Shown: positions 1-14,001 of the stretch, one piece after another
Layout of the letters: the number at the start of each line of letters is the position of its first letter
Numbering within the stretch: the stretch's first letter is position 1
Assembly: GCA_020086605.1 (NCBI GenBank)
Contig: JACBWW010000004.1
Location: 15,102,932-15,166,931 of the forward strand
DNA from: Lanius collurio
Lineage: Eukaryota; Chordata; Aves; Passeriformes; Laniidae
DNA length: 64,000 nt
Direction: 5' to 3'
Program-made: the position numbers and the translations under genes
The notes under the pieces: generated by a model
Database searches by the model: none
What the model was told of the DNA's origin: nothing
Seen by the model: the letters and a program-made list of their open reading frames with translations, nothing else

Positions 1-3000
1 TGCTCAAGGGCATTTATGTTCTACTTACAGCATTAAGATCAAGATGGATTCCAGGTAAACCAGAGTAAGACTCCAATAGACAAGGGAGAGCTTTTACATA
101 CAAAATTTCTTTACGGTCAACCAAAAAGACATAATTTGTATGGAAACCAAAGGAAAAAAAAAACATGTTATTAATCAATGCTCTAGCAAAATAATGTAAT
201 AATAAGAAATACTTCTTCAATTCAAATGATCCCATTCCTATTGTGGATTATCAATAATGTAACAAATGCCTAAAATGAAGTATTCCAGTGTCAAGTTCTC
301 ATCCTTCCAGTGCAGTATGCTGTCAGCCAGAAGAATGATGCTGATGGTGACTTTTTTCCTCCCAGGTCTATCCATTCTATGAGTGCTTTTGTGTGTTTAT
401 ATTGCACTTTGTAAATAGGTTACATTTTTTCCTCTCCTAACGGTTCTCAGCATTAGCCACAATTCTTTCTCTGTATCAGGTATGATACAATAAAATGTGG
501 CATGTATTTTTGGGGAAGAACTAAATATGTAAATAAGTGATGTAAAGTAAATCAGGTAATAATATAGCTAAAAAACAAGCTCAAAACAACAAAAGTCACC
601 TTACCACTGAAAAAATATGCTATTAGTGTTGGGACAGACCAGTCACTAATTATCTGATTCCAGAACTAGCTACAGTTTAAGTAATTTTATACGCACAGAT
701 AAAGTTAAACTACAAAGACATATAAACCCAGACAAGGGCTAACAAGTTTTCCAGACTGGTATGGTTATTTAATATTAGAAAACTTGAGGTGTGTTATCAG
801 CTCTAGGAAAACCAAGTTGTCTGGGGGACAGGACTACAGAGCCATGGACAGGAAACAGACACAGTCAGGAAGGCACCATTTCAAAATACTCGAAAAAATA
901 CAAATATTCAGTCCCAATCTGGATTCCAGCTAATCTCCCTGCATCAGTCCAAAAGGACAAAGCAAGGACACAGAGACCAGACTGCAAACCAGACAGAGCA
1001 CAGGAAAGCTAGGGTGAGGTTTGGAACAAAATTACAAATCTGAGTAGGAGCTGAAAAACCACTTGGGAACCAAGGGCTATCATGGAAAAGATGGAATTGA
1101 GTAGAGAAGTGGCCTGACTACTTTATAGCTCACATGGAGGGAGCTTTTGTGTAGATTCCCGCTTCATGTCGGCATGGCACTGTTGAGTTTTGGGATTGAG
1201 CAATTCAACACCTTCCCCTCTGCTTGACTTCAAATGCAGTTGCTGTCACTCCATGCACTCAATCCAAGTCAAGAAAACAAGAGCCAGACATTACAATGGG
1301 TCTCCAACAAAAAAGCAGGCTTTTGTGTGATCTCTCGTGTGTTCTTTTTTTTCCTGGATATTGTTGGAAGCATAAGTTTTCAATTTAAAAGATAAGGAAG
1401 GCACAGCAGTTAGAGGAGGACATTCAGTCATAAATATAACCACATTATGTAACATGCCTCCGAACTGGAAGAAGCCACTAGGGCAGTATCTCTTACATAC
1501 GTAGATCTCACAACACTTTTGATGTGGCAGCTCAAGCACAGAAAGTTGAGATAGAAACAATTCTACTTTACAGTTCATCAGGAGTAACTTTTTTGATTTT
1601 TAATCCTTCTTTATATCTTTGTAACAATAGAAGTAAAGCCAGAAACCTCTCAAGCAAAATGGGAAAGAACAATGCCTGTGAGCACCATTTCCTCCAAATT
1701 GGCAAACATATGTGTTTGCCGATCTCCTCTCACCACTAGGGAAGGGCCACAAATCCAATCCTTCAATGCAACATCAGAACTACTTGTGCTCCTGACAGGT
1801 AAGAAACACCAAACGAAGGATAAAAGATGGGTTGCTTCACTCCATAGGACAACACTACCGACAATGAGGAAAATATAATCCCAGCAACCATTAATTTCAC
1901 GTCATCCTTTCAGCTTGTGCTGATATGTACAGACTGACAGAAGAACATGATACAAAGACATAAAGGAAATTATCAGAGGAAAACCCTGATGCAGGTAGAC
2001 TTTATCATAAAATGTCCATGCATTTATTAGCAATTATTTCATACTTCTAATAAAGATACCAGAGATCCCTACATCTTGTTTTATGATAAATGACTGTGTG
2101 AACTGTAATGAGAACTATCTGTAGCCCTTGAGACCCATGAGAGGAAAAAGGGAAGGGAAATGGAGCTCCAGCACTTTCTTGGTGTTTTTTGATTCCCCTG
2201 TATTTACATTTTTCTGTATAAGAGAACTCTACTTGTTAGGCATAGGGTGGCTTTGCCTCAAGGTTACAGGGTCTTCAAAAACCTAATAATGAAGCTGACA
2301 ACTTGCAGAGAAGGACATGTCTGGTAAACAAGAAAGCATTGTGAAATTCAGGCAAAACCACACAAAATTTAATGCATCTGCTCCTTAGAATTGATTGATT
2401 TAGAAGGTGATTGAAAGAGAAAAGTATTTATATTCACAGAAGTATGCCCATTTCCTTGAAGGAGCAATCATTAGCCTGAAGGTTAAAATAAAATATTCTC
2501 TACTTGCTTTAGTAAAGCTCTAATTATTTAAAGTGTGAGTTTAAAAAGCCCATACTACTCAAAAGTGTATTTTTTTCACCCAGTAGATACTTAACAATAC
2601 AAATAGGTTCACAGTTACCTCTCCTGATCACTTTCACATGCATGAAAACAAGTTTCTTGTCCTGATACTGCAAATGATGCAGGAAGATGTTTATTTAATG
2701 TGGGACCAAACTGTAGTTTCTAAAGCTTTATGCTTTTTCACTTCACAAGACATTCACAAGCCTAATATGCACACACTAGCACAAAGAACAAGAATGAATC
2801 CCTAAATCCAATTAAATTGTTCGGGACTGGTTGGACATTACTGTCTAAGAAGCTCAGAAAATTCTGCATAAAGAGAAGATAAGCTTTACTCTTACTCAGA
2901 TTTCAGAGAGAATTCTAGAATTGTTGTTATGAGACAAGTTACAAAGTGCATATTTCCACCATTTACCTTTTTTCTAACAAAACTGGATCACCTTGGCCCT

Positions 3001-3737
3001 ATTTCATTGCCTTATTCTATTAGGTAAGTGTAGTACTGCTTGTGCCATATACACATACTCACAACTCAAAACGGTCCTGTTTAAAATTGCATTCCTTCCC
3101 CACTGCAGATGTGAGTAAATTAACTCACTCATGTGAACAGAGTAGGAGTCAGGCTAAATGGAAATAAGAAAGAAGTGTTCATCACAATTCCTGCTGAAAT
3201 GCAAAGAAATCTAAGCTGGCACTGCAGCCCTACAGCCAGAGAAGCTGCAGTTCCCTGTGCTGATGTGAAGTGCTGCTGGCAGCAGGGACAGCAGCTCTGG
3301 CAGCACTTCTGTGCCAGGGATGCCTGCAGGTATCTGGTGTATCTCTGGTGCCTGCTCAGGTGCATATTTGAATCCAGGCAGCCAGACCTTGAAACTAAAG
3401 GCAAAGTCAAGAGACAAACTTTTAAGTGCTTTTTTGCATAATGAGGATATGGACTTTATTATTGCTCCATCAATTAAGAAATATGTCTGGTAATACCCAT
3501 ATTCCAGAATTCCCAATCCCATTCCCCTCCCTAGCAAAAAAAAAATGTTTATATGCTCTACTGTTTAACCATCATCCTGATCACAAGATTTTCTCACTGT
3601 GGGTAGGATTTACGACCATTTTAATACAGGCTGAAGGAAACTAGGTAAGTTTAGTAACAAGACTGCAAAGTAAGATGTGAGCACTGTCTCCCTGATACAG
3701 TGCTGGGTGTGTGACCAGCCACATTACTTGCTGGTGA
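1..3737. other. Intergenic, no gene seen
   Basis: AT-rich unique-looking DNA. Open frames are short and show no codon structure or recognisable protein. A CAG/CTG-rich patch at 3,215-3,310 is the only compositional feature. Confidence 0.75.
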
Positions 3738-3862
3738 CAGGCTGGTGGGTTAAAGAAGAATGAGCTGACAATTCATGAAGCTCAACAAGGACAAATACAG
3801 TGTCCTGCACCTCAGAAAGGAACAACCCCATGCAACAGTACCTGCTGGGGATGACCCAAATG
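3738..3862 (+). mobile_element. CR1 LINE internal fragment, plus orientation
   Basis: TTCATGAAGCTCAACAAGGA followed by GTCCTGCACCTCAGAAAGGA and ACCTGCTGGGGATGACCC match the CR1 segment just upstream of its 3' region. Only about 120 bp. Confidence 0.7.
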
Positions 3863-5721
3863 GGGTTTTCCTATTAAAAATAATTCAACTTTTTAAATGA
3901 TGTGAGCATAAAGGGCTTCTCTATTATTTCTATTTTGTGAAGCAGTACCCATATCCGCCATTCTGTAAGCAGTTGGGGAAGGAGGATAAAATCTCCTTTT
4001 GTTTCTCAGGAAGTGAGATAATTTTCTTCATGATGAGTTTTTTAATCTTCAGCACAAGTTGCCAGCACATATTTGTTGAGCTTCTTGGCATTCTGCTCAT
4101 GTCTCTGGCAATAACACCTGCTTAGGGCTTGTGGAAAGTGTTCTCCTATTCCTAAAATTTCATCCTCCTTCTCCTGTCCACCCTCAAATCTCAGTAGATC
4201 TCACAAAAACTGGCTGTGATACCACTTCTCTTGCTGATACACAGTGAGCTGTTCATCTCATTTTTCCTCAGCAACACATTTTCTAAATCTTTCTTGGCAT
4301 TGCTTATAACCAGATATTAACAGATACTGTGAGAACCCAAGAGTCAATGATTTAAAACAGGCACAGAGGGAGGAGATAGGAAAGATGACTTTTTACAGTG
4401 GCTTCCAGCTATCAGTTTTTACCCAGTATCAACTTTTTTCTTTCTCCATTCCCTCTTGTGCCTGGAGCAAGGAGCAAGCTGCTGCTTTACAGGCAATTTT
4501 CTGCTTAAATAGCTTTAGGTGAGGAAATATAAAACAAAGGGGTCACCAATAGGTGCCATTGCCAGCTACAAAAAGATTCCCAGCCATAAATTTTAGGACA
4601 CATTGCACATGCACACACTCAATGCCCTTTCCCCCTTATAGTTAAAAAAGTGGAGCATCATCAATTAATATAGGAAATGATTCTCAGTGAATCCTCCCTC
4701 CATTCTTTCCCAATCAGGTCCCTGCTGCCAGCACCTAGAATATACTCAAGGCCAGTACTCAATCTGGCCCCCTTAGGAAAGATACTTTGGGGCTTCTAAA
4801 TATTTCAAGACCAAATATGTCAATATTAAAAAACACTCAACTTCTGCTGACTCAATTTTGACCATTCAAGCTGCTTTTTTCATCTCTTCTCATTAGTAAT
4901 AAAGAGGTTTCCAGAAAAATGGTCAGTTAAATTAGCTTTTGCATACATGATATAAAATCATCTACCTCACTGTCCTGTCATTGTATTAAGTCTACAGGGC
5001 TAGCAGGGGAATCACTGAACTATTATTTCACTGGTTTACTACAAGAAAGATGATGTACTAAGCTGCTGAAAGGAAGCTGCTGTTGAGACCTAACACTACT
5101 TATGTCAAGATTTAAACAGGGGAAAATAAAAACATCAAAAACTATGAAAAGGGTCAGCAAAATATTTTGTTCTGATGATGCTGTACCATAATTTTCAACA
5201 TTTGTAAGTGATAGTACAAAACTGGACAGTAGGGTATATACAAGCTCACTGCCTGTTGAATAAAAAGGTGCAATTTAATGATGTTTTTTCAACAGGAGAC
5301 ATAGTTTAAGATAGGAAATTATCTATTACAGCTTTGATAGTTGGCAGCATTATTTAGCTTGCTGTATGTTTTCATGTAGGACTGCTCTATGTGGTTATTA
5401 ACTAATAACTGCTCACAAATAGAGTAGAGCACTGACATTACATCACTAGCTTCAGGTTTGCCTACACTTAAACTTGTCAGGAAAGTGGCAATAAAAGAAG
5501 TGTGGCGTTTTCCTTGTGGCTTTCAAGCACACAGGAGTTACTCTGTTTTGGCAGATAGTGTTCATTTGCTAGTGTAAAGATTTTTCTGAGCCTCCTTAAA
5601 ATTATTCAGGAGCAAAACTGTTTGCTAACCACCTTGTAAAGAAGTGAGAGCTCTTTCTAAAAGAAACTGGGCAAGGTTTAAACTCCCACCAAGCTGGGGA
5701 TATAGGACCCTCTATGAAACA
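3863..5721. other. Intergenic, no gene seen
   Basis: AT-rich; no gene, RNA or repeat recognised. Confidence 0.75.
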
Positions 5722-5950
5722 ACACAGCAGAAATCACAAACACAGAAGGGATTGGAAGGGACCTCTGGAGATCACTTAGTCCAACCTGCCAAAGCATGGT
5801 CACCTAGAACAGGTAACACAGGAACTCTTCCAGGTGCATTTTCAATGTTTCCACACAGGGAGATCTCCCTGGGCAGCCTGTGCCAGTGCTCTGCCACCCT
5901 CAACATAAGTAAGTTCTTGTTCATGTTGATGTGTTTGCCAGTTGTCCCAG
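5722..5950 (-). mobile_element. CR1 LINE 3' fragment, minus orientation
   Basis: Reversed CR1 3' end: GGGATTGGAAGGGACCTCTG, then CTCCCTGGGCAGCCTGTGCC and CATGTTGATGTG. Degenerate; its open frame is only an artefact of the repeat. Confidence 0.85.
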
Positions 5951-7369
5951 AAGAGAAAATTTCCCTTTCATTCGCATTATTTTCATTACTCTGGAAAATT
6001 AAGCTTTGAAGTGAAAGCTAAAAATTGGGGCCCTGTTTTTTAAAGGGAAAGAGAATACTCTGCCTACTCCATCAAAAAGGCTAGTCAGCAGAGAGAAAAA
6101 AAAGATGCCACTTCCATGAAACAGGTCTCTAGATGTAGCTAGACCATAGTCATCATGAAGGCATTCCAGCACTGCCATTCAGCTCTTGGACTTCATTGTA
6201 AAGCTGGCAAAAATTTAGCTGAAAGGAGGAGGTAGAAAGAGAGAATTCAGAGCTAAAGACAAATTGCCAGTGAAAATGCACTACTCAGGTGTATTGCTGC
6301 AAACTGGATTATTTCAAACTCTGAACAAGGCAGGACTGGGCTGCAGAAGCTATCAGCACAATCCCCAGCCTACAGACTGGCCATTGTGCCCCCTAGCACA
6401 TGGCCCACATAACACTGCTATGCACATACACTGCCATAGCTGTGTGTAAATTACACGCTATTTATGTCACCTCTGAATTTGGCTTGTTGCTTTTTCCTTT
6501 TAATACAAGTTGCCTTCTACATATGGCAATTAAAACTAACCTGGCAAGTGGGAAAACACCTGTGTAAACCTCTCATTATTCTGGCATTCCACACTAATCA
6601 TACCATGTTTTAAGAATTCAGTATCGCCTGAGGTGGACAATTTTTGTGATGTTTTACAGCCAATGAACTTCCACCAGAGGAGCTGCCTGATCCCAAAGTT
6701 TTAACATTACCAAATCCTGATTAGATTTGTGGATTAATCAGGTTTCAGGCCTAACAGCCAAGTTGGATTTTACATAAAGCTCTATTCACAGTTGACTGGG
6801 CAATACCTGTTAAAATTTACAGGCTCTGGCAGATCTGCTTCAGATAGATCCTTGAAGTAATTAACTGTCTTGCTTCACGGATGCCATGTGTAATATATTC
6901 CAAAACACTAAATTACATAGAATTTACTGATGTCTTGAGTTTTTTATTCAAACTCAAGACTGATCACATTCATCAAGAGGGCTACAGGCCTGGAACCAGT
7001 TTCCAGAGAACTGCAGTTTGTTTATGATGCAAAGGTAGTGACTTCACTCTGCTTTGCTGAGAGAACAAAGCAATTTTGATTTGGAACATGTTTTGCTTGG
7101 GCAGTCTGTGACTGATTAATCTTGAAACTGCAAAATTCACATCAACTAACAGATATTTGCCTGAGCTTTGAAGAGAAACTAAGCTTCACAAATCTTGCTA
7201 TCAAGGCAAATTGTTTATAATTAAAAAGAATCTGTTCTATGTACAGGATGCAGTTATAGGACTAAGAAATACAAAGTTCTTATACAACCCCTATTCTGTT
7301 CTCCTCGAGGTCAATAATATTTTGGACAGGCAGAAGGCTGCAGGCTGACAGAAAGGAACAAGATACCAG
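5951..7369. other. Intergenic, no gene seen
   Basis: AT-rich; only the hairpin at 6932-6960 stands out. Confidence 0.75.
6932..6960. repeat. Perfect 11-bp inverted repeat (hairpin)
   Basis: GTCTTGAGTTT (6932-6942), 7-nt loop, AAACTCAAGAC (6950-6960). No known RNA family recognised. Confidence 0.9.
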
Positions 7370-7506
7370 AAAGAGGGTTTAGAGGCATTCAAGGTTAGGC
7401 TGGCTGGGGCTCTGGGTAGCCTGGTCTACAGGAAGGTCCTCTGTCTGTGGAAAGGGCTTCAAACCAGATGATCTTTAAGGTCACTTCCAACCCAAACCAC
7501 ACCATG
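7370..7506 (+). mobile_element. CR1 LINE 3' terminal fragment, plus orientation
   Basis: GAGGCATTCAAGGTTAGGCT, then GATGATCTTTAAGGTCACTT and CCAACCCAAACCACACCATGA: the last about 130 bp of a CR1. Confidence 0.8.
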
Positions 7507-9119
7507 AAAACTTTGTGCTGCTTAGTCCTTTGAACCTAGAGAGCACATTCTGCATGACCTGCCCAGACCAGTGATGATCTCCATATTGGAAATATGGAGG
7601 GAAGCAAGTGAATCTGTGAATATCAAGAAGGGAAAAGCCTCTAGTCTCACTAGTGTGGTCCTAAGATACTCAGCTATTAATGAACTGAAGACATTCAAAA
7701 TAGTCCCTGCTGGAGACCAAAGGGAAGAGCAAGGGAAAGGAAAATTGCAAGGCACGCTGTTTCATTTTTTAGTAGTCAAAATGATGCAAGAACCACATGC
7801 AAGTGTATTCTTTACCTTATTACAGTGAGAATAAAAATAATAATAAAGAAGAAATGTACTCATTATTTGTGGTTTGACAGTTTCTCCTATTTGTTGGGAT
7901 GAAATACCATATGAAATTAATAAAACTAGAAGTTCAAACATGATTCCCCAGAAGAAATTTCACAGTGCCAATGCCCCTAACAACCTTGGAATGTTCAAGT
8001 ATGCAGCAAAGCAGGGCTCAGCTATTTCAGTAGCAGAAGGTCTAAGAGCCTAATATTTTCAGTAATATCAACTTTGGTACTTTTGCTTTCCTATTTTACC
8101 TACTTTCCTTTATTTTTATTTTTTTTAATTTTTTTTTTAATAGGATTAGCCAATTATGGATTCCTATGGAAAGATGGACATTTCAAAAGTCATATTTCTA
8201 ATGACAGATTTCTCATCTGAGTAGTGTAGGAGATGAATTTGCAGCAGTTACATTAGATGTCTGGAAACAAGAAGAGAAATCAAAAACTGAAATCTTTCAT
8301 AATTTTATTGTTCTTGGTATTCATTTAATTTAAGAGAATCTGAATCCTCTTCTTATATTCTCAAAGCAGCTAGTAATGGCTTTGGGCATGATTTGGTCCA
8401 AAAATGTAAAGCAAATTCAATCAAGTTTTATGTAACAGAGACAATAAACAAACTTCTGTAACCTACTCTAATTTCACTGGCATCTTTTAATTCAAATTCT
8501 TTTGTGGGAATTTTTAACAATATAAGCTGTAAAGTCTGAATTCAGATCCATTTTTCCCCTTTTTGCTCAGACCCAGTTTTTCAGTGGAGCCTGCTACAGA
8601 AATAAGAGTATCTACAAAAAAGCTCTAGATCCTGATGCTCTTTAGTCAAGTGTTTTTCAAAACCTATCAGTTTAGGAATACATACCTCATATTTAGGAAT
8701 CTTTGGAAGATATTAATGAGTGTCATCAGACCTTCTCCCTTCGAAAAGTTGAATATTCACCTTGTACCATCCTGTCTAAAAGGAACTTTTTTTTTTATTT
8801 TATCAGCTTCAACTGATCCTGTTTTGCAGACAGGCCTATGTGAGAGTGAAGGACAGCAGGAAAGGCTAGGCAAAGTGAAGGACAAAGGCAGCATGAATAC
8901 AATTCCCAAACAATCCTGCACAAAAATCCTGAGAAGGATGCAATAGCACAGGGTGCTGACCCTAGCCAGCAAACAAATACCCATCCTTCCTTGGATCACT
9001 CAACTCTCCTGTGAGACAATAATTTAAAAAATCAAAGGAAAATAGCTTATAGATAGAGAGACTGACAGTTTAATAAGAAAACCAAAAGATGTGTAAGCAA
9101 AGTAAAAAGAAGGTATTCA
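7507..9119. other. Intergenic, no gene seen
   Basis: AT-rich with a T-rich run at about 8,110-8,140. No gene recognised. Confidence 0.75.
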
Positions 9120-9482
9120 CACCTTGCCACTGGGAAGCAGGCAGACGTTGAGCCACTCTCTAGGAAACAGTGCATCCCCACATGTAACAGTTACTTGGGA
9201 AGAAAAATGCCACTTTTCCCTGAACTTTTACTGTTGAGCACATCATACAGTACGGGATATCCCTTTGGTTAATTCAGGTCACTGTCCCAACTATGTCCCC
9301 ACCCAATCTCTTGCCCACTGCTGGACTATTCACAGGGGGAAGCCTTGACACTGTGCAAGCAACATGCAGCAGTAGTCAAAGCACCGGCGTCACCAACACT
9401 GTTTTAGACAAAGCACAAGCACCTTGTGAGCTGCTCTGAAGGAAGTCAACCACTTAACTTCATCCTAGCCAGGACCACAACA
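9120..9482 (-). mobile_element. Old endogenous-retrovirus LTR fragment, minus orientation
   Basis: The minus strand reads TGTGGTCCTGGCTAGGATGA, AGTTAAG, later GGGCAAGAG, GGTGGGGACATAGTTGGGAC and CCAAAGGGATATCCCGTACT. This order matches the U3 of a widespread avian LTR (TGTCCTGGGCTGGATAGAGT start, CCAAAGGGATATTCCATACC before the TATA box). The TATA region is eroded and the 3' part is barely recognisable. Confidence 0.6.
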
Positions 9483-11772
9483 AATATACATACCATGGCA
9501 GGGTATAAACCCAGTCTAGAGTACTCCACCCTAGAAAGAATTGGGTCTTCTTGTTTTTAAGGAGTGCACCTCATGCATTTAACTCCACCTTTCCATGGCT
9601 GTAGGATAACGAACAAAAAATGCAGAAAGACAGAACTTTGGTTTTGAGCACCTATTTGCAGACAAAGTACTATAAAACATGGTTAATATGATTTCATTAA
9701 ATGAAAAGAATGAAGTAAAAGCAGGACAACCTCTCATTCTTGCAGATTACTCTTAGACTTTAACATTTCCACTTCTTTGGAATCCTCACTTTAATATCAC
9801 TTGTCACTCAACCTACCTCCTTACAATCACAAGAGCTCAAGCAATTTAAGGTTCTTTTACCCATGCTCAGCACCATCTTTTTTCCTTTAATTTCCAACCT
9901 TAGACAGAAATACTCTCCATAAGTGGTTCTGCTGCCAGTCTTATGCCTGATTGCTTTAATTAAAATGCTAGAAGGGATGATTTAAGAGTCTCATCATCAG
10001 GCTTGGCATAATTGGACTCCCAGACCCAGTGTCAAATGCTCACAGGGCTGCCCCAACCTTTCATCCTTCTAAGGCAGCTGTAGGCAGTACTATACAACAT
10101 GCTTTGCAGCAAAAACCATTTAAAAAAAAAAAAAAAGAAAAGCTTTAGAAGAAAGGCTTTTTTTTTCTTTCTTAAAACATAAAATATTCCCCTGGCACTT
10201 TTTCACAGAGTCCAGATTTCTGTTTATAACCACAGCCAAAGCAGCCCTAACATTTATGCCAGAAGTAGCTTTATTTTAGTAATGCCAAGCGTATTAAGTT
10301 GAAAATTGCCTGGTGATCCTCTGGAGCAGAACACAGTATGTAAATAGCCTCACTATTTATGTCCTACATAGGGCTGGTTTCAAACTAAAATGAGAAAATT
10401 AAATGGCAAAAAGAGGTCACTGCACTCAGATATTCTCCAGCACTTGTCAGCATCAATTAAGCACAAAAGATCAAAGCATCAGAAACAGAACAACAGTGTT
10501 TTCAAGGTGTCTCAGATCCTACTGCACTGAGTTGAAAACTAGGTATGTACCACGAAGGCTTGCCAGACAGAGCCAGAAGTGGACCACTGTGGTCATTGAT
10601 ATGGCTCTAGTCTCTTAGTTACTACATTTTCTCTTTGTTCTTGGAGATTATGTTCTAGCTTTTCCTGAACTATGAGTTCTGTTTTACATGCACTGCTTTC
10701 ACAAATTAGAGAACAGTCATCATCTTAATTGTTACAAATTCTTGCCTGTTGTACCAAGGTTAATATTACTACAAACAAGCAGCTAAAATGTTAGTTTCTG
10801 GAAAACCAAGTTAAGCAGGACATACACATTACAAAAATCTCACAGCTGGGGCCTGGTAGGGAGAACGTACACAGATGTAGCCATTTTAAACAAGGCACAT
10901 GGCAGTTTAAGTAAGCAGTTACCATAAATGATGCATTTTCACCACTGCTGAGGTACAAGTCTTCAGGCTTTGCTGCACTCCCTATTTCTGTAAGTGTTGT
11001 ACTGCCATCAAGTGGGAAGAACTCATACGAAGAAGGATAGTAATGAAGATCTATGAAAGAGGCACTGCAGTGAGTGAAAGAGAATTCTGAGTTCCTAATC
11101 CCAATAGTCATATTTTAGGATCCAATTCCAAAGTAACATTCAGATACACAGATAAATGCCATGTAGTTTCTACACAATAAAGAAACAAGACCAGGAGACT
11201 TGGGCTGAGTATCAGTAAAACAGATGCCGCAGGCACCAAAGACTGTGACCAGACCACAAACTAAACCACATGAATAGATACTGACATTGTAATCTGAATT
11301 ATCTGAAGGCCCACATGAACAGAAACATTTTCTAGGGGAAAGAGAATTTTATATTCAGTAAATATTCACTATCTGGGAACTATTATTAAACTCCATGGGT
11401 GTATCCCTTCTTTGGGTTGGTCTAGTTTTACAGTTAAATGAACTTAACTAAAGGGCAAACTATGGCCTGTTTTAGTGAACTAAACAAATTAGTGCCTTAC
11501 CCTGTGCCACCAGCTTTAATCAACTTGGGAATGCAGTGCCCATTCTAACTTAGAACCTGTAAAAGGGTTCTATTTGCCCCATATTTCCTTTTGTAGGGTC
11601 GGTCCGGTAAGGTCCAGAAAGGACCATCTGCCCTCTTTAAAAGAGCCACAGAGTCAACTGAAAGTGCTGCTGAGCTCTTTTCTCTGCAATGTCCAACCCT
11701 AACACAGATGGTGCAAAAAGTTCTGCGGGCTCTGAAGAGGCAGTAGAAGGGATATTCCTGGGCAAAGACGTC

Positions 11773-11790
11773 CTCTCACTTCAGTGAGAG
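11773..11790. repeat. Perfect 8-bp inverted repeat
   Basis: CTCTCACT, TC, AGTGAGAG. With only two bases in the loop it would form a cruciform or dimer site rather than a normal RNA hairpin. Confidence 0.85.
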
Positions 11791-12694
11791 ACAACTTTCA
11801 AAGATGACAAGAAAGTTTTTGAGGTTTTGAGGAGGTTTTAAGATAAAATGTATTGCATCGGTTGCCTTTAGCCAATGAGTTTCAGGCAAGGACTTGAGAT
11901 AATGGCATGGAAATATGACTGATCTATCCATTAATACAGCATGTCACCACCAAATGGTATTATTTATGTTTTATGAGTCTAAATGTGTTTTGTATGTTGC
12001 TGAGTGCTTCCATTAACTCTCAGGCAGAAAGGAACGTTTGCATTTGGCAGCAGATTGTAGAGAGTGTGTGAAACCAGAAACTGGGAGAAGTGCAGCTCAG
12101 GGCTGCCACTCTCAGCAACAGGCACTAACTGGATAGCAAACCCCTGCCTGTGTCCTAAGGTGGCACAGTAGAGTTTAAGAGGTCAATGCTTTCATGAATA
12201 CAAATTTGCTATTGCAAAAGGGAGTGATTCAGTTTACACACAGGGAGCTGCCAACAGAAATCAAAGCATTCTTCTTCTCTGGGCCATGTCAAAGTTGAGA
12301 TCCAGGTATTTCAGTATCTACCTCCATGGTAATAACCATACAAATGTGATTCTCTGGCTAGGTTATGGGCAGTGCTTGATCACAGATATCAAAGAGCAAG
12401 GGACTGATTCACCCTCCATGATGCTGTTTTGAGTACAAAAAAATTAACACACACTGAGTTACTATGAGGTCTTATTCTGAACCATTTTTTATGATTCTAG
12501 GAAACTAACAAGTGACAGACCAGAGGTGTGCATCTCCTTTGGTATTTGAGAACAAAAGGATGCCCTTCTCTGGCTCAGTAGTTAAGGTAATACAAAGAAA
12601 GCTATACAGAAAACCAAGGATATGCTACAGATTTTGAGTAACATCCTTGCTTTGACAGAATATCAAGCACTTCAAATTGTAAGACCCAACCTAC

Positions 12695-12721
12695 TTGACT
12701 AATTTCTATCAAATTAGTCAA
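12695..12721. repeat. Perfect 11-bp inverted repeat (hairpin)
   Basis: TTGACTAATTT (12695-12705), 5-nt loop, AAATTAGTCAA (12711-12721). No known RNA family recognised. Confidence 0.9.
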
Positions 12722-14001
12722 CGAACTGACATGCATAGTCAGGATTTGTCCCTATCATTATTACATCAGTTTACAGTCCAGGTTAATTCAGTGTGAGTTT
12801 GGTTCTAGGTACATCACAGATAATTTTTTTTTTCTAAACATGTGATTCTGTGGTCACTGAAATTCACAGACTCTCCCAGAAGAGCGTCTTTTCATTTAAT
12901 GGGAGAGGTGGCTGATGGGCAAAAATTCACACTACAGTAGGTAAGGGAAATGGGGAATATTCAGAAAATGGCAATTAACTCCTCAGGAACACCACCCAAT
13001 CTATCTGCTTGGACCTGATAACAATGCATAAGCTGAGGAAAAGGCCAGAAAGAACTGCCTGAGTAAGAGGGAGGTGTAGGAACAGACCACCGATGAGGAG
13101 ATAACAGTGCTGTTATTGTTAGTATCTTTTGCTGCTTGCCTATGTCTTTAATTAGAAACAGCTAAAATGCCTACATCTAGGACAGTGAAAAAGGTAACTG
13201 AGCAAATGTCACATCAACAGACATTTCAGGAAGAATCATAAAAACACTTGAAGGAAAAATGGAAGCAGATGCACCACTGGAACAGAAAAGACCAAAATAT
13301 CATTAAATTTCACTTCAGAAACTAGAGGGAGACAGACAGAAAGAAGGAGTTAGTTAACTGAAGTCAAACATGTAGGATCTCCTCCTGTGGGAGGTTGCTG
13401 GTCCCAAATGATAAAAAAAAAAACCCTACTTTTACCTTTCTTGGTAATTGTATTTTCTCAATAACAGCTTATATTATAAAAGTCCCCACAGACAGGAAAG
13501 TAGGCAGATGAATCAACAGATAACTTTACCCTGCAGGTCCACTGGGGTTGTGATGGATGTTTAAGTATTTACAGTCATGATGTTAGAAAGAAAGTGAGGA
13601 ATAGTCTTGCCCCTTAACTGCAAATGTTTGGGAAGTTTGGAAAGCGTGGACACCATTACTCAATGGGAATGAAAGAACGACAATGGAACAAACCCTCTCA
13701 AAACAGCAGTAATAGTCCATTGCTTGGGAACTTCATAGCTTTGGAAACAGAAACTGGACAGATTAAAAATGCCAGGTGTTAACCAAGATCCAGACCTTGT
13801 ATTACTACTCAGACTTGTACCAAATAAGCCTGCTTCTGAATTTCTCAGCAAGGTTCTCTGTTTAACAACTTAAAACCAAGTAACCTTAAACTTTGTGTTT
13901 AGAGAGCAGACAATCCAAAATCCAGATCTGGATCTAGAGCATGGAGAAATAATCTTCAAAATATCACCTGTCTTACAAGAATTTCCAGCTGAATAGAATT
14001 C

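Larger units (their letters stand above)
9483..14001. other. Intergenic, no gene seen
   Basis: Plain AT-rich DNA with poly-A/poly-T runs near 10,120-10,170 and two perfect inverted repeats (11,773 and 12,695). The longest open frame (10,791-11,111, minus) resembles no protein I know. Confidence 0.75.

Noticed and set aside
3290..3325. CTGGCA...TGCCAG inverted repeat in a CAG-rich patch, considered as a microRNA precursor
   Set aside because: Only six paired bases and no extended stem.
10791..11111. 106-codon minus-strand open frame in plain DNA
   Set aside because: Length is within chance expectation, no similarity to known proteins, no splice or codon pattern.
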